From assembly GCA_016932415.1 (NCBI GenBank), contig JAFGCX010000010.1:1-64000 (forward strand): a stretch of 64,000 bases of DNA, read 5' to 3'. The DNA comes from Candidatus Krumholzibacteriota bacterium (GTDB lineage: Bacteria > Krumholzibacteriota > Krumholzibacteriia > Krumholzibacteriales > Krumholzibacteriaceae). Made by a program: the position numbers and the translations under genes. Position 1 is the first letter of the stretch. Every line of letters begins with the position of its first letter. A model generated the notes under the pieces. It searched no databases, was not told where the DNA came from, and saw nothing but the letters and a program-made list of their open reading frames with translations. Below are positions 53,101-61,693 of the stretch, one piece after another.

Positions 53101-54075
53101 CTTTTTGTTTCCATAATACTTTTCGGGCAGGTGAGACAGCCTGTCAAAGGCGAATAACCTGCTGTCAGTCCTGTCCGGGAAGAGTTGTTTTATCCGGTCG
53201 CTGGCAGATTCGATATTCCACCCTTCCTGTGTTTTTTCGATATATTCCTTTATTCTGCGTTCGCCCTCGTCATCGGAGCCCGACCTTATGAGTATCTCTC
53301 CGAGAAGAAGCAGGTGATTCTCCGATTGTGACTCGGATGAGCCCAGTAGCAGAAGGAGTTCATCGAGTGGAGGGTCGTCGAGTTCTATTGCCTGGAAGAA
53401 CCTAGGTTCCGCCTTTTCAGGATGGGAGAGCAGGATTGATATTTTTCCGAGCTGAAATTTCACGAATGCATGATCGGGATAAGCTCTTTCGATCTCTATG
53501 AAAAGAATCCCGAAGAGTTCAGCGTCTTCAGGCGAGTTGTCAAGGGCCCGGGCAAGGGGTGCCGCGGCCTCCCTGAACCGTCCGGCCGCCATGTGGAGGA
53601 GCCCGAGAAGAAGCTCATTGTCTGTATATTGTGATCCCTTACCCTGCGATTCTTCCCGAAGCCCTTTAGATCTCGTCTCGGATCTTTTAACGAGGCTTTG
53701 AATGAAATCTTCAGAGAAGAGGCGCAGCATTTCCCGGATCCGCTCGATATTTTTACTTCTCAGCAGCATCTCTATTATAAAACTTGCAAGGAAAGGATTG
53801 AAATTCCGCTGCAAGGTCTCCCTGGCCATTTCAATGATCTGGTTCCTTGCTTTTGGATGATGCCTTATCGCCCCTTTCATAAGGGAGACGGACTGTTTGA
53901 AATCGGAGATGTCAAACGAAAGCTGAATCGCTTCGATAGCCAGGTCAAAGTCATCCGGCCATTTTGACAGAGCGTCGACAGAGCGCTGGAATGCTTTTTT
54001 GAGATCGCCTTTCAGACGATCCTGCTGTATCCGTTTAAGAGCTTTCTCCTGTGTAAGAAACAATTCTATCTCCAT
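50176..54075 (-). CDS. Giant TPR-repeat protein
   Basis: A 1299-residue, almost entirely helical protein built of degenerate TPR-like units (for example DDEGERRIKEYI, GRTKEAVEQMEILFDLD and LEDAYRYFNGAQNG-type helices). There is no signal peptide, enzymatic motif or membrane segment. The charge pattern is Glu/Asp/Lys-rich throughout. It is co-translated with the four-Cys TPR protein downstream (4-base overlap). Probably a large scaffold or assembly factor; its partners are unknown. Confidence 0.8.
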   Translation of the reverse strand: MEIELFLTQEKALKRIQQDRLKGDLKKAFQRSVDALSKWPDDFDLAIEAIQLSFDISDFKQSVSLMKGAIRHHPKARNQIIEMARETLQRNFNPFLASFIIEMLLRSKNIERIREMLRLFSEDFIQSLVKRSETRSKGLREESQGKGSQYTDNELLLGLLHMAAGRFREAAAPLARALDNSPEDAELFGILFIEIERAYPDHAFVKFQLGKISILLSHPEKAEPRFFQAIELDDPPLDELLLLLGSSESQSENHLLLLGEILIRSGSDDEGERRIKEYIEKTQEGWNIESASDRIKQLFPDRTDSRLFAFDRLSHLPEKYYGNKKIVFLLCEIAEDLGRTKEAVEQMEILFDLDRDSCGDIVRWIEERDDVKNTAPSQRLLARLYIHLENFSQASSAAILSAEMDPALISSLLDIIEEGIESSGDNSTELLAAKVELHALSGNSEKAEQLIGSLEGNDQFSSEDLFRLTGKIIEKSGSNLDRIISILELGLRKEDVSGATAFILEFYRNNPDAHDELRLRIETLLPEDDGNWEEMVKIIDLISETEDLSKPFRVLRAKADLRTGRIEKAIFEFDQLMMFGDSAGLDLESEYEKAAVRDPGNTTLNLALYQLHLDNGLLLKAAHYLCKSLESDPGQIKDVIERFDRLVEKEPGNREIWEELLRSALNVNHVDLAKEILRRAIARLPKEETAALHVYGARISMADGKAVDSLRCLAMALTGKEVDLRSILEELSRIIDKDPGNPEARYLVADTLLRMGKENEAMIELEKCLELSQGYSTKIRTRLEELLPLSIKPWLFSKLLGLIAWKEQRMEDAYRYFNGAQNGPVEFLRALDQTIKNIREESPDNRRLTSIYGRSLALQGKYDESADLLFQLFKEDETTSSRIMEIVLEILSRDPVEFHACRLSARINIAIGEKEKALVSVLNILNSDSTDLDRKKDAATEFLEHFDLDVSFIIHYAALKSELGDYDESLARYREALNIDRSAWQEILTSFDATRWPDSVFAAAQIHRAECLLEGGKSAEAFAALEKINGHTDDILQKMTEKTFDIIDQDKRPEYYLFGSRLLVEARRPEKAEDLVREGCALFDVKNATDLLISLAGFFEDSGHSKEAARIFSEVLGDCGERETILRRIETILTGSARAEISRGLSLLKEGEVDDKNLERLSRTALDLGDFGSALKFIRRSSIPEPERKILLAKTYLYMDKPVMALSLAGSISRLEKWPDPAAAELLHIVGVASERVGDFGRAATAFAKLIGQDEASDLNRERAEKNYARFLESQFEHKVELLEKTGDLSPVPDERNLS

Positions 54076-54301
54076 GGTTTGAACCGGATATTATGCTCTG
54101 ACCTCATTTTTACAGCTGCCCATCGATTTTTAAGCGAAATACGTACCATATGACGAAAATTTTCAATCGTTCATTAATTATTGATATGCACAGGCTTAAG
54201 ATGTAGATTATCAGGGACCGGGGACTGTCCACAGGCAGAAAGATATCGGTTGGCGTAACTGGTTTATGTTGAACGTGTTGCCTGTTATCTGAAAGGTTCT
54301 G

Positions 54302-54691
54302 GTGATCTGGATGTCAGCTGTCTATTCGATCTCGACGGAGATACATTTCTGCGCTTCGCATTCATTAAAAGGGTATGACGGGGACTGCTCAAGAATGCAT
54401 GGACATAACTGGGTACTCCGTGCATATTACGAATTCGTGAAGATCGATCAAAGAGGTCTCACTGTCGATTATCTCGAACTGAAATCGGGTATGGAAACGG
54501 TGATCCTTCCCCTGTTCGACCACCGCCATCTCAACGAGATCGCTCCGTTTGATTCGATCAATCCGACATCGGAGAATATCGCAGCCGAGATATACAGGCT
54601 CCTTCAGAAAGACCTGAAGATCCCCGGGGGAAGATTGACTGAAGTGGAACTATGGGAGACACACTCTGATATGGTGCGGTATCGTGAATAG
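54302..54691 (+). CDS. queD: 6-carboxy-5,6,7,8-tetrahydropterin synthase QueD
   Basis: A 129-residue QueD/PTPS-family enzyme converting dihydroneopterin triphosphate to 6-carboxytetrahydropterin. Zinc ligands His20, His33 and His35 and catalytic Cys29 are visible in FCASHSLKGYDGDCSRMHGHNW-type context. Further markers are DHRHLNEI and the final VELWETHSDMVRY. GTG 54302 lies well placed after GAAAGG; ATG 54311 is an alternative. First gene of a four-gene 7-deazaguanine operon, overlapping queC by 8 bases. Confidence 0.93.
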   Translation: MIWMSAVYSISTEIHFCASHSLKGYDGDCSRMHGHNWVLRAYYEFVKIDQRGLTVDYLELKSGMETVILPLFDHRHLNEIAPFDSINPTSENIAAEIYRLLQKDLKIPGGRLTEVELWETHSDMVRYRE

Positions 54692-55412
54692 AAGAGAAAA
54701 TCATGATACAAACAAAGAAGCGATGCCCCCCGGACCGGGAGCCGTTATCCTTCTTTCCGGTGGCCTGGATTCGACTGTCTCCCTGGCTCTTTCATTAGAT
54801 GAGTATACTCCGAAGCTCGCTCTTTTCTTCGATTACGGCCAGAAAGCCCTCGCGCGGGAGGAGGATGCGGCGGCAGCGATCACGGACTTTTACCATATCG
54901 AGATGAAAAAGGTCGCTCTTCCATGGCTGTCAGGAATATCTTCATCTGCTATTATAAAAAGTGACAAAGAGATACCGGAGTATTCGGGAGCGGGAGCGAA
55001 GCAGCGGCTCGATGCTTCGAGGGCGGTCTGGGTCGAGAACCGGAACGGTATATTCATCAATATCTCCGCTGCTTTTGCCGCGGCCAGCGGATGCGCCGTA
55101 ATAGTCACGGGATTCAACCTTGAAGAGGCATCGACTTTTCCCGACAACAGTGCCTCATATATTGAAGCAGCCAACAGGGCGCTGGAACTTGGAGCCGGCG
55201 CCGACGTCAGAGTGATCGCGCCGACAGTCTCGATGGAGAAGCGAGAGATCGCGGCAATGGGGATAACTCTTGATATACCGTGGGAATTTTTATGGAGCTG
55301 CTATAACGCCGATGAAACGATGTGCGGGACCTGCGAATCCTGCGTAAGGTTGAGAAAGGCGATAGAGGGCACCTCTGCCGCGGAAAGAGTCCGATTTTCA
55401 AGGGAGAATTGA
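54684..55412 (+). CDS. queC: 7-cyano-7-deazaguanine synthase QueC
   Basis: A 242-residue ATP-dependent enzyme turning carboxy-deazaguanine into preQ0. The PP-loop is LSGGLDSTVS near residue 25-34. The C-terminal zinc site is CYNADETMCGTCESC, the four-Cys pattern of QueC. Other markers are LFFDYGQKALAREEDAA and VIVTGFNLEEASTFPDNS. GTG start overlapping queD. Probably supplies the queuosine pathway of tRNA. Confidence 0.95.
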   Translation: MNRRENHDTNKEAMPPGPGAVILLSGGLDSTVSLALSLDEYTPKLALFFDYGQKALAREEDAAAAITDFYHIEMKKVALPWLSGISSSAIIKSDKEIPEYSGAGAKQRLDASRAVWVENRNGIFINISAAFAAASGCAVIVTGFNLEEASTFPDNSASYIEAANRALELGAGADVRVIAPTVSMEKREIAAMGITLDIPWEFLWSCYNADETMCGTCESCVRLRKAIEGTSAAERVRFSREN

Positions 55413-55413
55413 A

Positions 55414-55992
55414 TTGAAGGAAACAGAGTACAGGTTAATATCCACATCGATCGTCGACAGGGTGATCGACTATGACGGAAGCCAGCTTCGAAGCCATTTT
55501 ATCAGAAAGATCGCGGAAATACGTGGTGACGGGATCGTCGCCTTTTCGGGAGCATGTTATGTCAGGGGAGAGAACCTCGTCGATCTTGAAGATGCCGAGA
55601 ATGGAAGTACAATAGTAGCGGGTGGGATGCTTCATTTTATATGCGAACACTTCCAGGTCCCCCTGGCCGAGATGAATTACAGGCTGAGGTTGTTCGTGAC
55701 TATCATCATGGAGGTCCTCTCCGGACTTGCCCCGGAACGGACTTTCAGGAGAGACGGAGATGATATTTTCGAGGACGACAGAAAGATAACGGTGGCGATA
55801 GCAACGCTCAGTCCTACTTCGGCCCTCTTTCACTGTGGAGTAAATATCGATCCGGAAGGTGCTCCCGTTCCGGCCGCCGGACTCGGAGAATTCGGGGTCG
55901 ATCCGTGGAAACTGGCCAGGATGGTCCTCGACGCGTACAAGTATGAATGCGAATCGGTCGAACTCGCCGTCAGGAAGGTCAGGGGGGTATGA
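55414..55992 (+). CDS. DUF366-family protein in the queuosine operon
   Basis: A 192-residue protein that I recognise as DUF366-like, a family known mainly from archaea and some bacteria. Features: IDYDGSQLRSHFIRKIAEIRGDGIVAF near the N-terminus, MVDLED-like NLVDLEDAENGS, and GGMLHFICEHF. No cofactor motif is evident. TTG start directly after the queC stop, with AGGGAGAA upstream; the end overlaps queE by four bases. Its place between queC and queE implies a role tied to 7-deazaguanine synthesis or use, but the biochemical function is not known to me. Confidence 0.75.
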   Translation: MKETEYRLISTSIVDRVIDYDGSQLRSHFIRKIAEIRGDGIVAFSGACYVRGENLVDLEDAENGSTIVAGGMLHFICEHFQVPLAEMNYRLRLFVTIIMEVLSGLAPERTFRRDGDDIFEDDRKITVAIATLSPTSALFHCGVNIDPEGAPVPAAGLGEFGVDPWKLARMVLDAYKYECESVELAVRKVRGV

Positions 55993-56741
55993 GCGAAAAT
56001 GGAAAGAGCGGCAATGTGACAGAGCTTTTTACCTCCGTTCAGGGTGAGGGGATATATGTCGGAGTAATGCAGCTTTTTATCAGGCTTGCAGGATGTGGTC
56101 TTGAATGTTCTTATTGCGATACTCCCCTTTCGAAGAGAGATCCGGCAGAATGCCTCATTTATGATCAGGGATCGGTCCGAAGGATAGACAATCCGGTCGG
56201 TGTCTCAGAGATCGCGCGGGTGGCAGTCTCTATTGCCTCCCGAAAGCAGGGGATACATTCGTTAAGCGTCACAGGGGGGGAACCGCTGGAACAGCCGGAT
56301 TTCCTGGCAGAATTTCTCAAGTTGTTCAGAAAAAGCGATCTGCCGGTCTATCTCGAGACGAATGGCCTTCCCGAGCAGGCAGCGCGAGTAATCGCTCCCC
56401 TTGTCGATCTTGTCTCACTGGATATCAAACTTCCTTCTCTCTGTGGAGGGGGAGATCTTTTTCCCGTATATGAAAGGGTCCTTCCCGTTTTTGCCACTGC
56501 CAGGATGTTCTGCAAGATAGTCATCACCGACAGCCTTGATATCAATGAGTTCACTGCGGCCGTCAGGATCGTCTCGGGATTTGACAGGGGAACACCTCTG
56601 GTCATACAGCCGGCGACCCCTTCGGCAGGGGCCCGGCCCCCCCTTCCCGGTATGATCATCGATTGCCATGAAAAAGCTTCAGCTTTCCTCAGTGACGTGA
56701 GAGTGATTCCACAGTGTCATCATATTCTCGGATTACCCTAG
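55989..56741 (+). CDS. queE: 7-carboxy-7-deazaguanine synthase QueE
   Basis: A 250-residue radical SAM enzyme that rearranges carboxytetrahydropterin to carboxy-deazaguanine. The cluster motif is CGLECSYC (Cys36, Cys40, Cys43), preceded by SVQGEGIYVG and followed by SVTGGEPLEQPDF, with VYLETNGLPE and LDIKLPS, all typical of QueE. ATG 55989 overlaps the DUF366 gene by four bases; the longer frame upstream is not credible. No queF is in the window, so the operon itself stops at preQ0. Confidence 0.95.
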   Translation: MSENGKSGNVTELFTSVQGEGIYVGVMQLFIRLAGCGLECSYCDTPLSKRDPAECLIYDQGSVRRIDNPVGVSEIARVAVSIASRKQGIHSLSVTGGEPLEQPDFLAEFLKLFRKSDLPVYLETNGLPEQAARVIAPLVDLVSLDIKLPSLCGGGDLFPVYERVLPVFATARMFCKIVITDSLDINEFTAAVRIVSGFDRGTPLVIQPATPSAGARPPLPGMIIDCHEKASAFLSDVRVIPQCHHILGLP

Positions 56742-57209
56742 AAGCGCGGAGAAAAAAAGTGCCGCGAGATGATACGATGCAGGGTCGGGTTCGTGAGGCG
56801 GCGACCACCTCGCAGCATCTCAGATGAACAGCAATAGGCATACCAGATATTATTCTTAAATCGATTAAAAAGCACTATCCCTTGCCAGCAAAGGATTTGT
56901 CAGCTTCATCGCGTAAAACGCGCTTTTGCCTGAAAGATCCGTATCATTCCCTATTGTTCCCCGGGAGTCCCGGAGGGTAGATTGCCATCTTCTTTCTTTT
57001 TGCAACCTGAAGTTGCGTTCCTGCAATTGGGGGTATCAGACCGGGACCTTACCCGGAAGAGGAAGCCCAGCATGGTTAAAAAATAAAATCACTTGACACA
57101 AACGTTCTATTCGTTGTTAAGTAAGGCGTTAGGCTTAAGTTGATAGCTGTATTCTTTTCAGTGCGGAGGGGAATCAGGATCCCTCTTGGAATTAAGGAGG
57201 AGGGCACAG
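56742..57209. other. Intergenic region with inverted repeats and HU promoter
   Basis: About 470 bases without a gene. Three small inverted repeats are visible: CCGGGA/TCCCGG (56961-56973), GCAAC/GTTGC (57002-57016) and CCGGG/CCCGG (57041-57056). A TTGACA -35 at 57093-57098, with a weak -10 (TGTTAA) near 57115-57122, probably drives the HU gene and leaves an 85-base leader. The inverted repeats lie upstream of that promoter and might be an operator region or part of an unrecognised RNA. Confidence 0.45.
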
Positions 57210-57488
57210 ATGACAAAAGCGGAGATTGTAGAGGACATTTCCAGCAAGACCGGGTTGACAAAGAAAGAAGTCGCTGAAGCGGTTGATTGTTTTCTTTCCT
57301 GTATTTCCAAGGGTCTTGTGGAAGGGAAGCATTACGAGATTCGTGGATTCGGTACTTTTAAAGTCAAGGAACGCAAGGCAAGGATGGCGAGAAATCCGCG
57401 TACCGGTGAGCCTGTCCCGGTTCCAGACAGAAAAGTCCCCGTATTCAAAGTCTCGCGCGAGTTGAAAGATATGGTAGCCCAGTCCTGA
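57210..57488 (+). CDS. HU/IHF-family DNA-binding protein
   Basis: A 92-residue nucleoid protein. The dimer helices TKAEIVEDISSKTGLTKKEVAEAV are followed by the DNA-binding arm region YEIRGFGTFKVKERKARMARNPRTGEPVPVP and the final VPVFKVSRELKDMV, the standard HU/IHF layout. ATG 57210 follows AGGAGGAGG; an earlier in-frame start is unlikely. Bends and compacts DNA as a dimer. Confidence 0.96.
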   Translation: MTKAEIVEDISSKTGLTKKEVAEAVDCFLSCISKGLVEGKHYEIRGFGTFKVKERKARMARNPRTGEPVPVPDRKVPVFKVSRELKDMVAQS

Positions 57489-57586
57489 TCATTGGACTGC
57501 TGACGGATTTCTGATTTTCCAGCCACAGCCGGTAAATCCGGTGGGGTCCGTTCTCTATTCAACCGATTACTCCAGGCAGGTGAATA

Positions 57587-58618
57587 ATGTCTGATCGCGT
57601 CGTCGATCTAAGAAGCGATACTGTGACGAGGCCTTCTTCAGGTATGAGAGAGGCAATGTCCAAAGCAGTTGTGGGAGATGATGTCCTCGGGGATGATCCG
57701 ACTGTGATCAGTCTTGAAAAAAGGATGGCCGCGCTTCTCGGCAAGGAAGACGCGGTATATGTCCCGAGCGGAACAATGGCCAACCTTCTCGGGCTGCTTA
57801 CACAGACGAGTCCGGGAGATGAAGTAATACTCGATCGCAACAGCCATATATTCAATTATGAGGCGGGCGGAGCCTCAGTTATCGGTGGGCTGCAGCTGCA
57901 CCCGTTGAATGGTCCGGAAGGATTTCTCCCCGCCGATGAACTCCCCGGAGCTGTAAGGCCGGACAATATCCATCATCCGAGGTCATCCCTTATTTCCGTT
58001 GAGAATACCCACAACAGGGGCGGAGGGAGGATTTATCCGATCGATCAGCTTGAATCGGTTTCGCGGTTCGCCAGGGAGAATCGTCTGAGAATCCATATGG
58101 ATGGGGCGAGGCTTGCCAACGCTGTCGTCGCGACAGGCATCTCGTTCGAAAAGTATGGCCGTCTGGCTGATTCGATCAATATATGTTTTTCCAAGGGGCT
58201 CGGAGCTCCGGTCGGATCGATAATGATCTCGGACAAGGAGACGGTCAAAAAAGGAAGATACTGGCGCAAGAGGCTCGGGGGGGGGATGAGGCAGTCGGGG
58301 ATACTCGCCCAGGCCTGTCACTTCGCGCTGGACAACAATATCGAGAGACTTGCCGATGATCATCTTCTCGCGTCGAGGATAGGTGCCGCGGTTGAGAAGA
58401 ACCCCGGGCTGAAGCTGTCGTTTCCGGTCGAAACCAATATCGTTATCTTCAGGGTAGAGGACGAGAGTATCGATTTCGAGGACTTCACCGGAAAGCTGGA
58501 GCGATCCGGGATCAGGCTGCTCGCTTTTGGTGACAGAAAGATCCGCATGGTCACGCATCTCGACATCAAACCGGAAGATATAGATTATTTTGAGAAAGTG
58601 ATGGCATCGGTCCTTTAA
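57587..58618 (+). CDS. ltaE: Low-specificity threonine aldolase
   Basis: A 343-residue PLP enzyme (fold type I) cleaving L-threonine and L-allo-threonine to glycine and acetaldehyde. Family markers: VDLRSDTVTRPSSGMREAM at the start, GDDVLGDDPTV, VPSGTMANLL, ENTHNRGGG, HMDGARLANA, and the PLP Lys in CFSKGLGAPVGS. Length is normal. It follows HU by about 100 bases and precedes rsmI. Confidence 0.93.
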   Translation: MSDRVVDLRSDTVTRPSSGMREAMSKAVVGDDVLGDDPTVISLEKRMAALLGKEDAVYVPSGTMANLLGLLTQTSPGDEVILDRNSHIFNYEAGGASVIGGLQLHPLNGPEGFLPADELPGAVRPDNIHHPRSSLISVENTHNRGGGRIYPIDQLESVSRFARENRLRIHMDGARLANAVVATGISFEKYGRLADSINICFSKGLGAPVGSIMISDKETVKKGRYWRKRLGGGMRQSGILAQACHFALDNNIERLADDHLLASRIGAAVEKNPGLKLSFPVETNIVIFRVEDESIDFEDFTGKLERSGIRLLAFGDRKIRMVTHLDIKPEDIDYFEKVMASVL

Positions 58619-58678
58619 ATGGATTCTCTTCGATTTTCCCACCGGGAGCGTCGGCAATACAGAGATGGATCATAAGTA

Positions 58679-59377
58679 ATGAGGAAATACCAGTTCTATT
58701 TCGTCGGAACGCCGATCGGCAATCTTGACGATCTGTCTGCGAGGGCTGTCGAAGTGATCAGGTCGGTCGACATGCTTCTCGCTGAAGACACGAGAAAGAC
58801 CGGGATCCTTCTTAAAAAATACCAGATCGAGATCCCCCTTCGTTCATACCACGACCACAACAAAGAGAAGATCACCCCTTCGATAATCGAGAAACTCAAG
58901 GATGGGATGAAGATAGCTCTCGTTTCCGATGCCGGAATGCCGGGAATATCGGACCCCGGATATTATCTGGCGAGAAGGTTGATCGAGGAGGATCTCGAAT
59001 ATTCAGTGATCCCCGGCCCAAGCGCGGTGACGACCGCCATTCTGCTTTCCGGGTTCCCCCCGGACAGATTTACATTCTATGGGTATCTGCCGAGAAAATC
59101 GGGGGCGCGTCTGAAGATCATTAAAGAGGCTGGAGAGACTCAGGGGACCTCGATCTTCTTCGAATCACCTCACAGGATCATAAAAGCTCTCGAAGCGATC
59201 GATTCCCAGCTCGGGGAGAGGCAAGTCGCCGTAGTGAGGGAGATGACGAAGATCTATGAAGAAGTCCTAAGGGGAAGCGCCGCGGAGATCATCTCGAACC
59301 TCGGAGAGAGAAAACTTAAAGGTGAGATAACACTTGTCATAAAGGGAAGGAGCAGGGGAGAGGACGCGGAAAAATGA
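58679..59377 (+). CDS. rsmI: 16S rRNA (cytidine-1402-2'-O)-methyltransferase RsmI
   Basis: A 232-residue tetrapyrrole-methylase-fold enzyme modifying C1402 of 16S rRNA with AdoMet. Markers: FVGTPIGNLDDLSARAVEVI, LLAEDTRKTGILL, SYHDHNKE, LVSDAGMPGISDPGY, IPGPSAVTTAILLSGFP and YGYLPRKSG, then FFESPHRI. All are diagnostic. It lacks the longer C-terminal domain of some homologues (usual length about 280). Confidence 0.95.
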   Translation: MRKYQFYFVGTPIGNLDDLSARAVEVIRSVDMLLAEDTRKTGILLKKYQIEIPLRSYHDHNKEKITPSIIEKLKDGMKIALVSDAGMPGISDPGYYLARRLIEEDLEYSVIPGPSAVTTAILLSGFPPDRFTFYGYLPRKSGARLKIIKEAGETQGTSIFFESPHRIIKALEAIDSQLGERQVAVVREMTKIYEEVLRGSAAEIISNLGERKLKGEITLVIKGRSRGEDAEK

Positions 59378-59487
59378 GATGACCCCGTAAGTGTAATTTC
59401 TTGACAGGGAAATCCTGGGGATTCATAATATGGGCCTTGAAGTTTCAGGTATGAGCATTTGGGATATTTTATTGCAGGAAGTACGAT

Positions 59488-60099
59488 TTGTCAGCAAAAC
59501 ATGATTTTAAGGAAAAATTGAGGAGACTGCTTTCTCCGGTGATTGCTTTATGCGTCTATGCCGGAATAACTCCGATGGGTATTACGCTCTTTGGCATATT
59601 CCTCAGTTTTATCGGGGGCTGGCTGGTCGGTATGGGCAGGCTGGGCCTTGGAGCGCTTGTACTTATAATCTCTGGCCTGAGTGATGCTGTCGATGGATCC
59701 CTCGCCCGCAGTCAGGGGAAAACAACACTTTTTGGCGCTTTTATCGATTCTACGGGGGACAGGGTAAGCGAACTTGTATATTTCATCGGTATCGTCTTCT
59801 ATTATTTTGGAAAGACGCCTGTCAATAACCTTATGATCTTCTTTTCCCTGATCGCTCTTGCCGGTTCTTTCCTTACAAGTTACGCCAGGGCGAGAGCAGA
59901 GGGCCTCGGGCTCGATTGCTCGGTCGGCTTACTCGAGAGGCCGGAAAGGGTCGCCCTGCTCATTACCGGGCTGATCTTCGGCGGAATCGTCCTGGAAGTG
60001 ATAATTGTAGTCCTTGCCGTATTAAGTGTCCTGACATTCATTCAGAGAGTAAAGCATGTCAGGGATCTTACGACCCCCGGTGAAAGCGGTACCTATTGA
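59488..60099 (+). CDS. CDP-alcohol phosphatidyltransferase
   Basis: A 203-residue inner-membrane enzyme with about six helices. The CDP-alcohol motif DG(x2)AR(x8)G(x3)D(x3)D is complete in DGSLARSQGKTTLFGAFID followed by STGD. It transfers a phosphatidyl group from CDP-diacylglycerol to an alcohol (glycerol phosphate, inositol phosphate or similar). The sequence does not decide which. TTG 59488 follows AGGAAG. Confidence 0.9.
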   Translation: MSAKHDFKEKLRRLLSPVIALCVYAGITPMGITLFGIFLSFIGGWLVGMGRLGLGALVLIISGLSDAVDGSLARSQGKTTLFGAFIDSTGDRVSELVYFIGIVFYYFGKTPVNNLMIFFSLIALAGSFLTSYARARAEGLGLDCSVGLLERPERVALLITGLIFGGIVLEVIIVVLAVLSVLTFIQRVKHVRDLTTPGESGTY

Positions 60100-60209
60100 C
60101 ACGGGTTGAATCGGTTCTCCCTGTCTCCGCGCCTGTTTCACCGGTAATGTGTTTTGACCGATCGGACAATCAAGTTAAAGGCAGCAGGCCGGTAAGGCAG
60201 AGCTTATAA

Positions 60210-61595
60210 ATGAAACCGAGATTCTGGTCGATCCTCAAGACATCAGTTCCAATTATTGTAGATTTCGGCGCGCAGGTCGTCATGTGGACGATCGAACCGA
60301 TGCTCGTCGGCCACCTTGCCATACGGTCGATGCAACGCTACTACCCGGGGCTAGGAGCTACCGGAGTAGACGCTCTTACCGCCGTGGGAGGAGTAGTCCA
60401 GGTGATTCTCTTCACCTGCACGATCCTTCTTACTTTCGTCTTTGGCGCGACGATCCTTATCAACAGGCTCCTCGGCGAAAAAAAGAGAGAAGAGGCTGAT
60501 CATTTTCTCGGACAGACACTTTTTACGGCGATGTTCCCCGCCTTCGGTATAGCCCTGATATGGTATTATCTCTCTCCGGTCATATTCAGGACGCTACTGG
60601 GAGCCTCCCCGGCCGTTACGGCGATCAGCGTCGATTATTTCAGGGTGCTTTCCTGGTTCGCTCCTTTCATCCTGATGAATTTCGTGGCGATAGGAATTGT
60701 CCGTGGAGCTGGAGATACCCATCTTTCGATGATCGTAGGCCTTCTGGTCAACGGTATTCATCTCGTTCTCGCCGTCTGTCTGATATATGGCGTCTGGTTC
60801 TTTCCCGGACTCGGCGTGCGGGGAGCGGCGTACGCGGCGGCTATAGGCCATACGACAGGCTTCTTCTTTACCTACAGTGTCATTCTCAGGGGAAAAAGCG
60901 TGTTGACCTTCAAATCATATGATTTTCGATCTATAAAACGAAGCAGCATCTGGAGGATCATAAAGACCGGGACTCCGAGCACTCTTGAGCAGCTTGCCTG
61001 GATGACCGGAATAACGATAGTAATAGGTTTCAGCAATCGTCTTGGTCCAACCGCGGCGGCGGCCCACATCGTTGCTCTGACATTTCACAGGCTTTTTGCC
61101 GTCATGTACCTCGCCTTCGGTATGGGAGCCCTGACGCTTGTCGGGCAGCGGTACGGAGCGAAGGAGTATATACGCGCGAGACAGATGGCTCATACCTTTC
61201 AGGGGATCGTCCTCTGCGTTGTGATTTTTCTCGCGGCAGTGATCTTTTTCAGGGCAAAATACTTAGCGATACTCTTTACTACCGACCCTGATGTCATTCC
61301 GTTGTGTATTGAGATCCTGAAGATAATTGCTATCGTACAGATTCCCAAGGCGATGTCATATATTCTCTCTTTCAGCCTTAGAGGCGTCGGGGAAAACCGC
61401 TACCCGATGTACCTGGCATTCGGAGGCGTGTTTCTGATCGAAGTGCTCCTTGGATTCAATCTTGCTTTTGTCTTTGGCCTGTCTCTCGCGGGATTATGGA
61501 TCGCCGCGATCATCGATGAAGTGTTGAAAGTGCTTCTCAGTGCCAGGCGCTTTCGCGTCAGAATTAAATCGCTGATAGCGGGAAATACCACCTGA
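60210..61595 (+). CDS. MATE-family efflux transporter
   Basis: A 461-residue multidrug/toxin extrusion protein with about 12 hydrophobic segments in two homologous halves. Typical blocks are GATGVDALTAVGGVVQVILF near helix 2, VRGAGDTHLSMIVGLLVNGIHLVL in the first half, and GMGALTLVGQRYGAKEYIRARQMA in the second. It has the family's normal length. Probably a cation-coupled exporter; the substrate is unknown. It lies between a phosphatidyltransferase and tmk, without an obvious link. Confidence 0.9.
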   Translation: MKPRFWSILKTSVPIIVDFGAQVVMWTIEPMLVGHLAIRSMQRYYPGLGATGVDALTAVGGVVQVILFTCTILLTFVFGATILINRLLGEKKREEADHFLGQTLFTAMFPAFGIALIWYYLSPVIFRTLLGASPAVTAISVDYFRVLSWFAPFILMNFVAIGIVRGAGDTHLSMIVGLLVNGIHLVLAVCLIYGVWFFPGLGVRGAAYAAAIGHTTGFFFTYSVILRGKSVLTFKSYDFRSIKRSSIWRIIKTGTPSTLEQLAWMTGITIVIGFSNRLGPTAAAAHIVALTFHRLFAVMYLAFGMGALTLVGQRYGAKEYIRARQMAHTFQGIVLCVVIFLAAVIFFRAKYLAILFTTDPDVIPLCIEILKIIAIVQIPKAMSYILSFSLRGVGENRYPMYLAFGGVFLIEVLLGFNLAFVFGLSLAGLWIAAIIDEVLKVLLSARRFRVRIKSLIAGNTT

Positions 61596-61693
61596 TAAAG
61601 ATAGGCCAGAGTCCCCGGAGCGATCAGCGCGGGAGGGTGGGTCGAGGGTCACAAAAAAAAGGGAGAGAGGATCTTTCAGACCTGGAGAAGAAA

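Noticed and set aside
54076-54301. preQ1 riboswitch ahead of queD
   Set aside because: No preQ1-I pattern (short GC hairpin followed by an A-rich tail and a matching Shine-Dalgarno region) could be found in the 226-base leader.
57041-57075. Signal recognition particle (4.5S) RNA core, suggested by CCGGAAG with AGGAAGCC
   Set aside because: The 5' strand of the conserved internal loop (GGTCAGG-like) is missing and the flanking helices do not pair as in domain IV.
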